Shown here in pieces: positions 46,419 through 54,694 of a DNA stretch of 64,000 nucleotides; the first letter of the stretch is position 1; every line of letters begins with the position of its first letter. Source of the DNA: Parvicella tangerina (GTDB lineage: Bacteria; Bacteroidota; Bacteroidia; Flavobacteriales_D; Parvicellaceae). A program made the position numbers and the translations under genes. The stretch covers positions 3,172,978-3,236,977 of the forward strand of contig NZ_OU015584.1 of the NCBI RefSeq assembly GCF_907165195.1, given 5' to 3'. The notes under the pieces were generated by a model. It was not told the DNA's origin. It ran no database searches and saw only the letters and a list, made by a program, of their open reading frames with translations.

Positions 46419-47349
46419 ATATCTCTCCATAGTTTGGCTTTTGACTCTTTTTTCAGGGTTGAATTTGGCGTTCAGCCAGGTTGATCATGAAGACTACATT
46501 AATAGTAGTACAGATAAAAAAGAGTTCAGTAACAAACAGTGGAAAAAACTAAAAGGCAAGCTCAAATCAGAATCCTCTGGAAGCAATTCATCAGGAGAAG
46601 GGTTTGACGGATCTGACTTTAGTACTGGAGAAGGCGCTGAAGGAGATTATTATGACTATTATGAGGAGGAATACAAGGGAGAGTTTAGTGAGTATCAAAA
46701 TTACGAGGATTACGAGAATTCAGATTATGATCATAGTGAATACGATGACTACGAGTCGTACTCTAACGAAGACTACTATTACGAAGATAAGGATGATTCT
46801 GAGCAATTTGATTATTACGAAAAGCCTCAAGAAAAGTCTAGCCAGCCCAAATCAAGACCTAAAAGCTCATCGAGTTCATCAGGTGTAAGTTCTGGGGCGC
46901 TATCTTTCATGCAAATCCTATTGATTATCATTGGCGTGGCTATACTCGCCTTCCTGATCTATTATCTTTTTATGCGTTATCAGGAAGAGAATGATGGTGC
47001 CAAAGTAGCAACCAACTTTGATGAAGTTGCACCCTCGGAAATCCCAAAAACTGAACTAGAAAGAAGGCTGGAAGAAGCATTGGGCAAAGGTGATTACCGA
47101 GAAGCTGTTCGTATTTACTTTATTTTTATCATTAAGGACCTTTCCGATAAGAATTGGATCCAATGGGAGAAAAGAAAAACGAATATCTCCTACCTTATAG
47201 AAATGAGGAATCGACCTCAGTATGATTTATTCAATAAAAGCGTTTCTGTATTTGAAGTAGTGTGGTACGGCAACTACAACATTGATCAGCAATCATTTCA
47301 AGAGGTAGAGCCTACCTTCAAACAACTACTAGCAGCCATTCATCGTTAA
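46402..47349 (+). CDS. DUF4129-type membrane protein with Tyr/acid-rich linker
   Basis: About 315 residues. A signal peptide (to about FSQVDHE), then a Ser/Gly/Glu stretch and a roughly 75-residue region dominated by Tyr, Asp, Glu and Ser (encoded about 46640-46840), one TM (MQILLIIIGVAILAFLIYYL, about residues 168-187), and a cytoplasmic C-terminal domain with ELERRLEEALGKGDYREAVR and YEVVWYG-like FEVVWYGNYNI, as in DUF4129. The start at 46402 overlaps the SpoIIM stop by 17 bases; an ATG at 46369 is also in frame. The gene occupies the usual DUF4129 position of the MoxR cluster. Confidence 0.82.
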   Translation: MKEPIKYLSIVWLLTLFSGLNLAFSQVDHEDYINSSTDKKEFSNKQWKKLKGKLKSESSGSNSSGEGFDGSDFSTGEGAEGDYYDYYEEEYKGEFSEYQNYEDYENSDYDHSEYDDYESYSNEDYYYEDKDDSEQFDYYEKPQEKSSQPKSRPKSSSSSSGVSSGALSFMQILLIIIGVAILAFLIYYLFMRYQEENDGAKVATNFDEVAPSEIPKTELERRLEEALGKGDYREAVRIYFIFIIKDLSDKNWIQWEKRKTNISYLIEMRNRPQYDLFNKSVSVFEVVWYGNYNIDQQSFQEVEPTFKQLLAAIHR

Positions 47350-47351
47350 GC

Positions 47352-48653
47352 GTGTCAAAAAGGAATAAATATCTCATATTAATTGGAGTTGGGGTGATCC
47401 TGATCGTCCTACTCTACTTCTTTACTTCTGGTTCTGGAGCCGAAGACGATGATAACGTAATAGGCAACAAGGCGGACTCTACTGTGGTCAAGAAACCGAT
47501 CAATCCAGCCGGAACTTATTTGCTGTATAATTTAGTAAAAAAGTACAGTAAGACCAAATCAATTCGAACGATTCAAACTACTTCTGAACAATACCTGCAT
47601 AGCGTTTTACCGTTTAAACATGACAATGGATACCCAAATCTGTATGTGAGTTTAGCAGAATCCTACAAGATTAAGAAGATCGACTATGAACATTTGCTGG
47701 ATTTTGTATCGGCAGGTAACTACGCGATGATCTCAGCTGAAGAGTATAGCAATGGTTTTATGAATAAGTTGATCGAGGAGAAATTTGTAACAACTTCTTA
47801 TTTCTTCGATACCGTGACTCATGTTCATTTTAACCATCCTGATTTCAAGTCTCAAAAGGACTTAACCTTGTTTGCCGAAGAACTGAATTATCATGGAAAA
47901 CATAAATATCGGGATTTTGGTTTTTTCAGAGACGATATCATCACAGAGGAAATGATCAAGATCTCGGGAACAGATAATCACATCAATTGTTTGATGGTTC
48001 CATACGGAGATGGTTTTTTTATAGTACATACTCAACCCTATAACTTTTCAAACTTGAATGTGGTCAGCGTAGACGGAAAAACGAATGCAGAAAATATTTT
48101 TTCTCACTTTCCTTATGTTAATGTCTATTGGCACCAGAACTTTGGTAAGTATTCAGAATACAGAGGAGTTCCTCGACCAAAAGCTAAGAAGAAACCACAG
48201 CAGTTCTCCAGATCAAGCCCGTTGGAGTTTATCGTGAGCAACCCAATGTTATTCATGGCGTTCATCCTGATCATCATTGGGTTGGTGCTGTATGTTGTCG
48301 TGTTCAGCAAGAGGCAACAGCGCACCATTCCGCCTGTTGAGTCTAATGACAATTCAAGTCTGGAATTCCTTGACATTGTGAGTAAGCTGTATTATCAACA
48401 AAAACAGCATAATAAACTAGTGAATCACATGCTCAATATTTTTGTTTCGTTCGTTCGGGAGCGCTACTACATCAACCTCACAACAAAGCAACCAGACCTT
48501 CCAAAAAGACTGAGCGAAAAATCGGGTATCGAAGAAGGTAAAATCAAAGAAATTATTGAACGTTTTCGTTCAGCAAAAGCTAAAAAGTTTAGCGAACAAG
48601 AATTAATCGATTTATACGTACAATTAGAATATTTTTATCAGCACTGTAATTAA
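47352..48653 (+). CDS. DUF4350 domain-containing membrane protein
   Basis: A 433-residue protein with TM1 near residues 6-25, a periplasmic DUF4350 domain (about 40-270, opening with INPAGTYLLYNLVKKY), TM2 (PMLFMAFILIIIGLVLYVVV, about 297-316) and a C-terminal cytoplasmic helical domain of about 110 residues. Start GTG at 47352, two bases after the DUF4129 stop. Member of the conserved MoxR/DUF58 cluster; biochemical role unknown. Confidence 0.86.
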   Translation: MSKRNKYLILIGVGVILIVLLYFFTSGSGAEDDDNVIGNKADSTVVKKPINPAGTYLLYNLVKKYSKTKSIRTIQTTSEQYLHSVLPFKHDNGYPNLYVSLAESYKIKKIDYEHLLDFVSAGNYAMISAEEYSNGFMNKLIEEKFVTTSYFFDTVTHVHFNHPDFKSQKDLTLFAEELNYHGKHKYRDFGFFRDDIITEEMIKISGTDNHINCLMVPYGDGFFIVHTQPYNFSNLNVVSVDGKTNAENIFSHFPYVNVYWHQNFGKYSEYRGVPRPKAKKKPQQFSRSSPLEFIVSNPMLFMAFILIIIGLVLYVVVFSKRQQRTIPPVESNDNSSLEFLDIVSKLYYQQKQHNKLVNHMLNIFVSFVRERYYINLTTKQPDLPKRLSEKSGIEEGKIKEIIERFRSAKAKKFSEQELIDLYVQLEYFYQHCN

Positions 48654-48673
48654 CCCTATTAAAATCCAATACT

Positions 48674-49795
48674 ATGGAAGAAAACAACAATAACCCAGAC
48701 AATATTAACCAGCCTGAAGAGAATAAACCAGAGGAAGCTAATACCCCCCTTGAGAACAATCCTGAGACACCTGAGAACCCAACTACAAGCTCACCAGTAC
48801 CGAGTGTACCTCCAGTAGGAAGCACCCCAGCTTTTGGTACTCCGAGAATTGACCTTTCGTTGATTAACGAAAAAGTAAATGCCGCAAGAACAGAGATTGC
48901 CAAATACCTTATCGGTCAAAACGAAATGGTAGACCTCTTACTAATTGGATTATTCAGTGGTGGGCACGTACTTTTAGAAGGTGTGCCAGGTATCGCCAAA
49001 ACTTTAACAGCAAAGCTGTTGTCTCAAACGTTGAATGTTGATTTTTCAAGAATTCAGTTCACACCAGATATGATGCCCTCAGATATTATTGGTACTTCAG
49101 TATTCAACATGAAGGATAGTGAGTTCAACTTTAAAAAAGGCCCTATTTTCACGAACATTGCGTTGATTGATGAGATTAACAGAGCCCCAGCGAAAACACA
49201 GGCTGCGCTGTTTGAGGTTATGGAAGAGCGTCAGATCACCTATGATGGCGTGACGTACAAACTCGATTTCCCCTTTCTTGTGATCGCCACTCAAAACCCA
49301 ATTGAACAAGAAGGAACATATCGTCTACCTGAGGCGCAACTCGACCGTTTCTTGTTTAAAGTCAACCTGATCCACCCTTCTCTAGACGAAGAAAAGGAGA
49401 TTTTGAGCAGGTTTAGAAACAACACCAGAATCGACTTTGAAAAAATCCCGAATGTTTTCAATGCAGCTGACCTCAAGAAGATTCAAGAAACTGTGCAAAA
49501 TGTTCGTGTCGATGACTCAATCATCAAATACATTGCAGAGATCACTCATGAAACAAGAATTCATGGAAAAATATATCTCGGAGCATCTCCCAGAGCCTCC
49601 TTATCCATGATGAAGTCAGCGAAAGCCATGGCTGCCATGAGAGGTCGTGATTTTGTCGTTCCAGATGATGTTCAGTATGTAGCCTATCACGTTATGAATC
49701 ACCGTATCATTCTAACTCCAGAAGCTGAAATGGAAGGTCTTGACCCTCAGTTAGTACTTCAGGAGATCATTAAAAAAGTAGAAGTGCCTAGGTAA
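48674..49795 (+). CDS. MoxR-family AAA+ ATPase
   Basis: A 373-residue ATPase. The first 55 residues are an Asn/Pro/Glu/Thr-rich disordered tail, followed by the MoxR core: Walker A GVPGIAKT, Walker B ALIDEINRAPAKTQAALFEV, sensor VIATQNPIEQEGTYRLPEAQ and the MoxR-specific LDRFLFKV. MoxR proteins act as chaperone-like ATPases for vWA proteins, here presumably the DUF58 protein encoded 7 bases downstream. Confidence 0.94.
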   Translation: MEENNNNPDNINQPEENKPEEANTPLENNPETPENPTTSSPVPSVPPVGSTPAFGTPRIDLSLINEKVNAARTEIAKYLIGQNEMVDLLLIGLFSGGHVLLEGVPGIAKTLTAKLLSQTLNVDFSRIQFTPDMMPSDIIGTSVFNMKDSEFNFKKGPIFTNIALIDEINRAPAKTQAALFEVMEERQITYDGVTYKLDFPFLVIATQNPIEQEGTYRLPEAQLDRFLFKVNLIHPSLDEEKEILSRFRNNTRIDFEKIPNVFNAADLKKIQETVQNVRVDDSIIKYIAEITHETRIHGKIYLGASPRASLSMMKSAKAMAAMRGRDFVVPDDVQYVAYHVMNHRIILTPEAEMEGLDPQLVLQEIIKKVEVPR

Positions 49796-49802
49796 ACCAA
49801 CC

Positions 49803-51134
49803 ATGAGATTCATCAGAGCACTATATATTCGGAAAGTCTTCTTCTTGTACTGGTCCATTGTGATTGGCGTATACTGCCTGTCTTTTGTTTGGCCCATTAT
49901 TTTCCCAATAGCTCACATTGTTTTAATGGTGCTGCTCGCTTTAGTTGTGGTAGATATCATGGTGCTTTTCCTCACCAAATCAAAAGTGAAGGCACGAAGA
50001 ATCATAAATAAACAACTTTCATTAGGTGACCGAAATACGGTGCGTTTACAGATCTCAAGCAAGTATAAGCAGCCCATTAGTATTCGCATCATTGATGAAC
50101 TCCCTTATCAACTACAAATTAGAGACTTTGAACATTTTATGTTTTTGAAGCCCAATGAAACCAAAGAGCTTCGATATGAAATCGAACCAACTCAAAGAGG
50201 TGAATACGATTTTGGGGACCTGAACATTTATGTTTCAACCGTATTGAGATTAATCGAACGAAGAATCAAGCTTCCACTTCATCAAACGGTAAAGGTTTAC
50301 CCTTCCATTTTTCAGATGAAAAAATATGAGCTTCAGGTATTCTCCAAAACAGCTATTTTTCAAGGCATTAAGAAAGTCAGGCGACTCGGTAACAATAATG
50401 AGTTTGAACAAATCAAAAACTATGTACAAGGCGATGACATCAGAACAATCAATTGGAAAGCAACCAGTAGACGAGGCGAACTAATGGTAAATCAATATCA
50501 GGAAGAAAGAGCCCAACAGGTCTATTGCGTTATTGACAAAAGTCGTTCAATGCGCATGCCTTTCGAAGGACTTACACTGCTCGATCATGCTATCAATTCT
50601 TCATTGGTACTTTCAAATATTATTCTCAGAAAAGGAGATAAAGCTGGTGTGATCACTTTTTCCGATAAGTTAGGCGCTCAACTTCCAGCCGAAAGCAATG
50701 CAGGACAACTCAGAAAAATTCTAGATACCTTATACAACCAGAAAACCAAGTTCATGGAATCCAATTATGAACGATTGTATTTTGGCTCCCGGAATATCAT
50801 TAAAGGAAGAAGTATGCTTTTACTCTTCACTAACTTCGAAAGTATGTATGCCCTCAAACGAAACATGCACCTGCTACGAAAGTTAAACCAGCAACATTTG
50901 TTAGTCGTTGTGTTTTTCGAAAACACCGAACTTGATGAAGTCTCAAAAATGGAAGTGGCAAAAACGAAAGACATTTATTTCAAAACGATGGCTAGAAAAT
51001 TTGCCCTAGAAAAAGAATTGATCGCTTATGAATTGAGAAAGTATGGGATCCAAAGTATCCTTACTAAACCTCAGGACCTATCGGTAAACACCATTAACAA
51101 ATACCTCGAAATTAAATCAAGGGGAATGCTTTAA
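49803..51134 (+). CDS. DUF58 domain-containing protein
   Basis: A 443-residue protein with two N-terminal membrane helices (about 12-55), a beta-rich middle, the DUF58 signature DIRTINWKATSRRGELMVNQY (one residue trimmed in places) and a vWA-like domain with a MIDAS-type YCVIDKSRSMRMP and SLVLSNIILRKGDKAGVITF. It closes the MoxR operon and probably binds metal through the DxSxS motif. Confidence 0.92.
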   Translation: MRFIRALYIRKVFFLYWSIVIGVYCLSFVWPIIFPIAHIVLMVLLALVVVDIMVLFLTKSKVKARRIINKQLSLGDRNTVRLQISSKYKQPISIRIIDELPYQLQIRDFEHFMFLKPNETKELRYEIEPTQRGEYDFGDLNIYVSTVLRLIERRIKLPLHQTVKVYPSIFQMKKYELQVFSKTAIFQGIKKVRRLGNNNEFEQIKNYVQGDDIRTINWKATSRRGELMVNQYQEERAQQVYCVIDKSRSMRMPFEGLTLLDHAINSSLVLSNIILRKGDKAGVITFSDKLGAQLPAESNAGQLRKILDTLYNQKTKFMESNYERLYFGSRNIIKGRSMLLLFTNFESMYALKRNMHLLRKLNQQHLLVVVFFENTELDEVSKMEVAKTKDIYFKTMARKFALEKELIAYELRKYGIQSILTKPQDLSVNTINKYLEIKSRGML

Positions 51135-51271
51135 TTAATGTGATAATTGCACATCAATAAAGTTTATCAAAAAATTGACACTTAGCTCATAATTTTAATC
51201 ACTTCATTCATTGAATTCATTAGTAAAATGCCACATTAATGAATCCCTTTGCGCAATCCATTGTTTATGAC

Positions 51272-51279
51272 TACATTTG
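51272..51279 (+). promoter_or_regulatory. putative queA promoter
   Basis: TACATTTG, full -7 match, with TTTG at 51248-51251 spaced 20 bases upstream as the -33 box. queA starts 33 bases downstream. The rest of the 177-base spacer (51135-51271) holds an imperfect ATGTG-N7-CACAT palindrome at 51138-51154 but no gene. Confidence 0.65.
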
Positions 51280-51311
51280 CCACCCTTAAAATGAATAATA
51301 AAAAGTAACAC

Positions 51312-52361
51312 ATGAAGTTATCTGAATTTGATTTTGAACTACCTGCCGAATTGATCTCTGAGTATCCTGCGGAGCAAAGAGATGAGTCAAGGTTAATGGT
51401 AGTGAACAGAGAAAAAGGAACTATCGAACACAAAGTGTTCAAGGATGTTATAGACTATTTTGATGACGGAGATGTGTTCGTATTGAACAATACCAAAGTT
51501 TTTCCAGCCAGATTATACGGAAATAAGGAGAAGACAGGAGCGAGAATCGAAGTGTTCTTGTTGAGAGAACTAAATCGTGAATCTTTGCTTTGGGATGTAT
51601 TGGTAGACCCAGCTAGAAAGATTCGAATTGGAAACAAATTGTACTTCGGTGAGAACGATGATCTTGTTGCCGAAGTAATCGATAACACCACTTCCAGAGG
51701 AAGAACGTTAAGGTTTTTATTTGATGGTCCTTATGAAGAATTCAAAAGAAGAATTACCTATTTAGGACAAACTCCATTACCTAAGTATATCAATCGCGAA
51801 GCTGAGGAGTCGGATGAAGAAAGATACCAAACCATCTTCGCTAAGCATGAAGGTGCGGTTGCTGCGCCAACAGCAGGTCTTCACTTTAGCAAGCACTTGA
51901 TGAAGAGGTTGGAGATCAAAGGAATTAACTTTGCTGAGATCACTCTTCACGTAGGATTAGGAACTTTCCGTCCAGTAGAAGTAGAAGATCTTACCAAGCA
52001 TAAGATGGATTCTGAGCAACTTGAGATTGATCAGAAAAGTTGTGACGTTATTAATGACGCTAAATCACATAAAAAGAAAGTAGTTTCTGTAGGAACCACG
52101 GTTATGAGAGGGCTGGAGACTTCACTTTCTGTAGATAACATTGTTAAACCATTCTCAGGATGGACCAACAAATTCATCTTTCCTCCATACGAATTTGGAG
52201 TGGCGGATGCCATGATCACCAACTTCCACACACCTAAATCAACGTTGATTATGATGGTGAGCGCATTTGGCGGATATGACCTGATGATGGAAGCATACCA
52301 GGAAGCCATTAAAGAAAAATATAGGTTCTATTCATACGGGGACGCAATGTTAATCTTGTAA
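51312..52361 (+). CDS. queA: S-adenosylmethionine:tRNA ribosyltransferase-isomerase
   Basis: A 349-residue enzyme of queuosine synthesis that transfers the ribosyl part of SAM to 7-aminomethyl-7-deazaguanine in tRNA to give epoxyqueuosine. Conserved segments are [20 protein letters not shown], the [13 protein letters not shown] region ([15 protein letters not shown]), [13 protein letters not shown] and [17 protein letters not shown] single-gene unit with its own promoter and terminator. Confidence 0.96.
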   Translation: MKLSEFDFELPAELISEYPAEQRDESRLMVVNREKGTIEHKVFKDVIDYFDDGDVFVLNNTKVFPARLYGNKEKTGARIEVFLLRELNRESLLWDVLVDPARKIRIGNKLYFGENDDLVAEVIDNTTSRGRTLRFLFDGPYEEFKRRITYLGQTPLPKYINREAEESDEERYQTIFAKHEGAVAAPTAGLHFSKHLMKRLEIKGINFAEITLHVGLGTFRPVEVEDLTKHKMDSEQLEIDQKSCDVINDAKSHKKKVVSVGTTVMRGLETSLSVDNIVKPFSGWTNKFIFPPYEFGVADAMITNFHTPKSTLIMMVSAFGGYDLMMEAYQEAIKEKYRFYSYGDAMLIL

Positions 52362-52386
52362 TTCCTGTATTGACAATTATACTTTG

Positions 52387-52394
52387 TAACTTTG
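52387..52394 (+). promoter_or_regulatory. putative ancestral rlmN promoter in the queA terminator
   Basis: TAACTTTG, full -7 match, directly abutting the terminator stem. Before the cassette insertion it would have been about 43 bases from the rlmN ATG; it is now separated by the cassette. The overlap with the terminator makes its use uncertain. Confidence 0.4.
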
Positions 52395-52430
52395 TCCCTG
52401 ACCTCCACAGAGCGTCAGGGATATTTTTTT
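52395..52430 (+). terminator. queA intrinsic terminator
   Basis: A perfect 8-bp stem (52395-52402 with 52414-52421), an 11-base loop and a run of seven T (52424-52430). The T-run is the apparent insertion target of the cassette that begins at 52431. Confidence 0.8.
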
Positions 52431-52457
52431 ACGCAACTATCCCTTTTGATACAGAAT
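52431..52457 (+). repeat. left terminal inverted repeat
   Basis: 27 bp, begins ACGCAACTAT and ends ACAGAAT; exact reverse complement of 52956-52982. It includes the candidate -33 box (TTTG, 52445-52448) of the internal promoter. Confidence 0.9.
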
Positions 52458-52470
52458 CAGATGTAATTAC

Positions 52471-52478
52471 TACATTTG
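52471..52478 (+). promoter_or_regulatory. promoter inside the cassette
   Basis: TACATTTG, full -7 match, 16 bases before the cargo ATG; TTTG in the left repeat is 22 bases upstream. Readthrough could also express rlmN. Confidence 0.5.
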
Positions 52479-52494
52479 AGGAAAACCAAAAGGC

Positions 52495-52953
52495 ATGGAA
52501 AATAAGATTTATAAATTAATTATGAAATATCCAATACCAAGTATAATTGGTTCACTCGCTATGTTTGTGCCTTTTTATGTAGCTATATTATATTTCCACG
52601 TCCACAAAATTCATACTCTTGGAGGTTTTGGAATTATTATTAGTTCTGTTATTTTTCATTCAACAGTAGTATTCTTATGGTGGCTCATATCTTACTTATC
52701 CAACGACTTAATGTTTAGAGCACTCAATAAAAAAACACCTTTAGATAATAATTTCCAGACTAAAAAATGGCAGACAAATATAGTGGTTGGATCATTATTT
52801 AGTCTGATTATAGCGTTCTTATCTTTATTGTTATGCTATGTTTTTAATTGGGAGTTTAAGGTTTTTTTAATTTTAGTATATGCTATTCCATTTCTTAGGA
52901 TTTTTATTCTTTTCATAGAATATATTTACTTTAAATTAACAAATAAAATTTAA
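52495..52953 (+). CDS. hypothetical four-helix membrane protein, cassette cargo
   Basis: A 152-residue protein with four hydrophobic segments (about 16-34, 43-65, 95-115 and 121-141) and short Lys-rich loops; cytoplasmic loops follow the positive-inside pattern around residues 75-92 (NKKTPLDNNFQTKKW). No signal peptide or known motif. Codons are strongly AT-biased compared with queA and rlmN, which suggests recent acquisition. It is the only gene within the inverted repeats. A host-protection or toxin/immunity role is possible but nothing in the sequence shows it. Confidence 0.7.
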   Translation: MENKIYKLIMKYPIPSIIGSLAMFVPFYVAILYFHVHKIHTLGGFGIIISSVIFHSTVVFLWWLISYLSNDLMFRALNKKTPLDNNFQTKKWQTNIVVGSLFSLIIAFLSLLLCYVFNWEFKVFLILVYAIPFLRIFILFIEYIYFKLTNKI

Positions 52954-52955
52954 CT

Positions 52956-52982
52956 ATTCTGTATCAAAAGGGATAGTTGCGT
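52956..52982 (-). repeat. right terminal inverted repeat
   Basis: Exact 27-bp reverse complement of the left repeat; begins ATTCTGTATC three bases after the cargo stop codon and ends 8 bases before the rlmN ATG. Confidence 0.9.
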
Positions 52983-52990
52983 TTTTTTAA

Positions 52991-54064
52991 ATGGCAACAA
53001 CAACTTCAAATAAAACAGACATTCGTCAACTGGATCTTCAGGAGCTGAAGGACTATTTCGTAGAGATCGGAGAAAAGCCCTTCCGCGCTAAGCAGGTTTA
53101 CGAATGGCTTTGGAAAAAGGGAGCTACATCTTTTGAAGGAATGACTAACCTTTCACTCGATCTGCGGGAAAAGTTAAACGAGACCTTCGAAATTCGCTTC
53201 CTAACTGTTGCTGAAGCCCAAAAAAGTAACGACCGTACCATAAAAGATGCTTTTAAACTTGCTGATGGTGCAGTCGTTGAAGGTGTCCTAATTCCTACAT
53301 CCAAGCGAATGACAGCTTGCGTATCTACTCAAGTTGGGTGCAGTTTAAACTGTGATTTCTGCGCTACTGGTAAACTCAAACGAGTTAGGAACCTCAATGC
53401 AGATGAGATCTACGATCAGGTGGTTTTAATCAATGAACAAGCCAAAGAGAATTACGGACTTCCACTTTCCAACATTGTCTACATGGGAATGGGAGAACCC
53501 CTGCTCAACTATAAAAATGTTTTACAATCGATCCATCATATTACCTCTGAAGATGGTTTAGCCATGTCGCCAAGAAGAATTACGGTTTCTACTGCAGGAA
53601 TTGCGAAGTTGATCAAACAGCTTGGTGATGATGAAGTACGTTTCAACCTCGCATTGAGTTTACATGCAGCCAATGATGAAAAACGAAGTAAGATCATGCC
53701 CATCAATGATTCAAATACGCTGGAGGCATTGGCAGATGCGCTAAAATACTTCTATGAAAAAACAGGAACCAGAGTTACTTATGAATATATTATTTTTAAG
53801 GATTTTAATGACGAATTGGAAGATGCCAGGGAGTTATTTGAATTCTGCCAACACGTTCCATGCAAAGTAAACATCATCGAGTACAATACGATTGATGGTG
53901 GCGTATATTTTCAAGCGGACCCTAAGAAAGTAGATGCTTTTGCAAATTACCTGGAAAGCAAGAATGTCATCGTAAATATTAGAAGGAGTAGAGGTAAAGA
54001 CATTGATGCTGCCTGTGGGCAGTTGGCGAATAAGAACGAGGTGAGCTCTACTACCTCATCCTAA
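52991..54064 (+). CDS. rlmN: 23S rRNA/tRNA adenine C2-methyltransferase RlmN
   Basis: A 357-residue radical SAM enzyme that methylates A2503 of 23S rRNA and A37 of some tRNAs. The cluster motif is CSLNCDFC (CxxxCxxC) near residues 116-123; GMGEPLLNY and the substrate-binding LSLHAANDEKRSKIMP follow, and the Cys in DAACGQL near the C-terminus is the methyl-bridge residue. The ATG lies 8 bases past the right repeat of the cassette. The 3' end overlaps convergent rsmG by 14 bases. Confidence 0.96.
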   Translation: MATTTSNKTDIRQLDLQELKDYFVEIGEKPFRAKQVYEWLWKKGATSFEGMTNLSLDLREKLNETFEIRFLTVAEAQKSNDRTIKDAFKLADGAVVEGVLIPTSKRMTACVSTQVGCSLNCDFCATGKLKRVRNLNADEIYDQVVLINEQAKENYGLPLSNIVYMGMGEPLLNYKNVLQSIHHITSEDGLAMSPRRITVSTAGIAKLIKQLGDDEVRFNLALSLHAANDEKRSKIMPINDSNTLEALADALKYFYEKTGTRVTYEYIIFKDFNDELEDARELFEFCQHVPCKVNIIEYNTIDGGVYFQADPKKVDAFANYLESKNVIVNIRRSRGKDIDAACGQLANKNEVSSTTSS

Positions 54065-54689
54065 AGTACACTACCCTCTTCGTCTCGAAGAACTCTTGTG
54101 GATAGAAATCAGAGATATTATGTATTGAAGGTAAGTGTTTTGAATTCACTTCACTGAGCTCTTCATGAATATCTCCTCCTTTAAGATAAAGAATTCCATT
54201 GTGTAATTCATTGAGTTTTCTGGGTAAAAACTTTCCCCTAACCCATGGCATAAACTTGTTCATTCGGGTTACTGCCCTACTCACCACAAAGTCATACTGT
54301 TCTTTGATCTTTTCTGCTCTTTCGTGTGAGGTTCTGACATTTTTTAGTTCCAAGGCCGCAGCAACTTCATCCACCACCTTAATCTTCTTACCTATTGAAT
54401 CCACTAAATGAAAATCTACTTCTGGAAATAGAATGGCTAAAGGGATTCCTGGAAACCCTCCACCTGTGCCAATGTCTAACACCTTCGACTCAGGAGCAAA
54501 TTTCATCACTTTGGCAATAGCCAGAGAATGTAATACATGGCGTTCATCAAAATTGTCCATGTCTTTTCTACTGATGACATTGATCTGAGCATTCCAATAA
54601 TTATACTGATCGTATAGTGCTTCCAACTGCTCAATCTGAACCTTTGAAGCCTCTGGAAAATAGGTTTGGTAATCTACCTTAACACGCAT
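54051..54689 (-). CDS. rsmG: 16S rRNA (guanine(527)-N(7))-methyltransferase
   Basis: A 212-residue SAM-dependent enzyme with the RsmG motif VLDIGTGGGFPGIPLAI, NVISRKDMDNFDERHVLHSL before it, and VVSRAVTRMNKFMPW after. Loss of RsmG gives low-level streptomycin resistance in other bacteria. It starts 5 bases after the sigma-factor gene stop on the same strand. Confidence 0.95.
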   Translation of the reverse strand: MRVKVDYQTYFPEASKVQIEQLEALYDQYNYWNAQINVISRKDMDNFDERHVLHSLAIAKVMKFAPESKVLDIGTGGGFPGIPLAILFPEVDFHLVDSIGKKIKVVDEVAAALELKNVRTSHERAEKIKEQYDFVVSRAVTRMNKFMPWVRGKFLPRKLNELHNGILYLKGGDIHEELSEVNSKHLPSIHNISDFYPQEFFETKRVVYFRMR

Positions 54690-54694
54690 ATCGG

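Larger units (their letters stand above)
52431..52982. mobile_element. 552-bp cassette with perfect 27-bp terminal inverted repeats
   Basis: Bounded by perfect 27-bp inverted repeats at 52431-52457 and 52956-52982, with T-runs immediately outside each end (seven on the left, six on the right), consistent with a T6 target duplication. It contains one promoter and one membrane-protein gene, and is clearly more AT-rich than the flanks. No transposase is present, so if mobile it would depend on an enzyme in trans. It lies between queA and rlmN. No other copy of the repeat was noticed in this window. Confidence 0.75.

Noticed and set aside
52431-52982. The inverted repeats as an RNA attenuator or a pair of terminators
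   Set aside because: The repeats are 498 bases apart with a gene between them, and the internal promoter starts after the left repeat, so the RNA normally contains only one of them.
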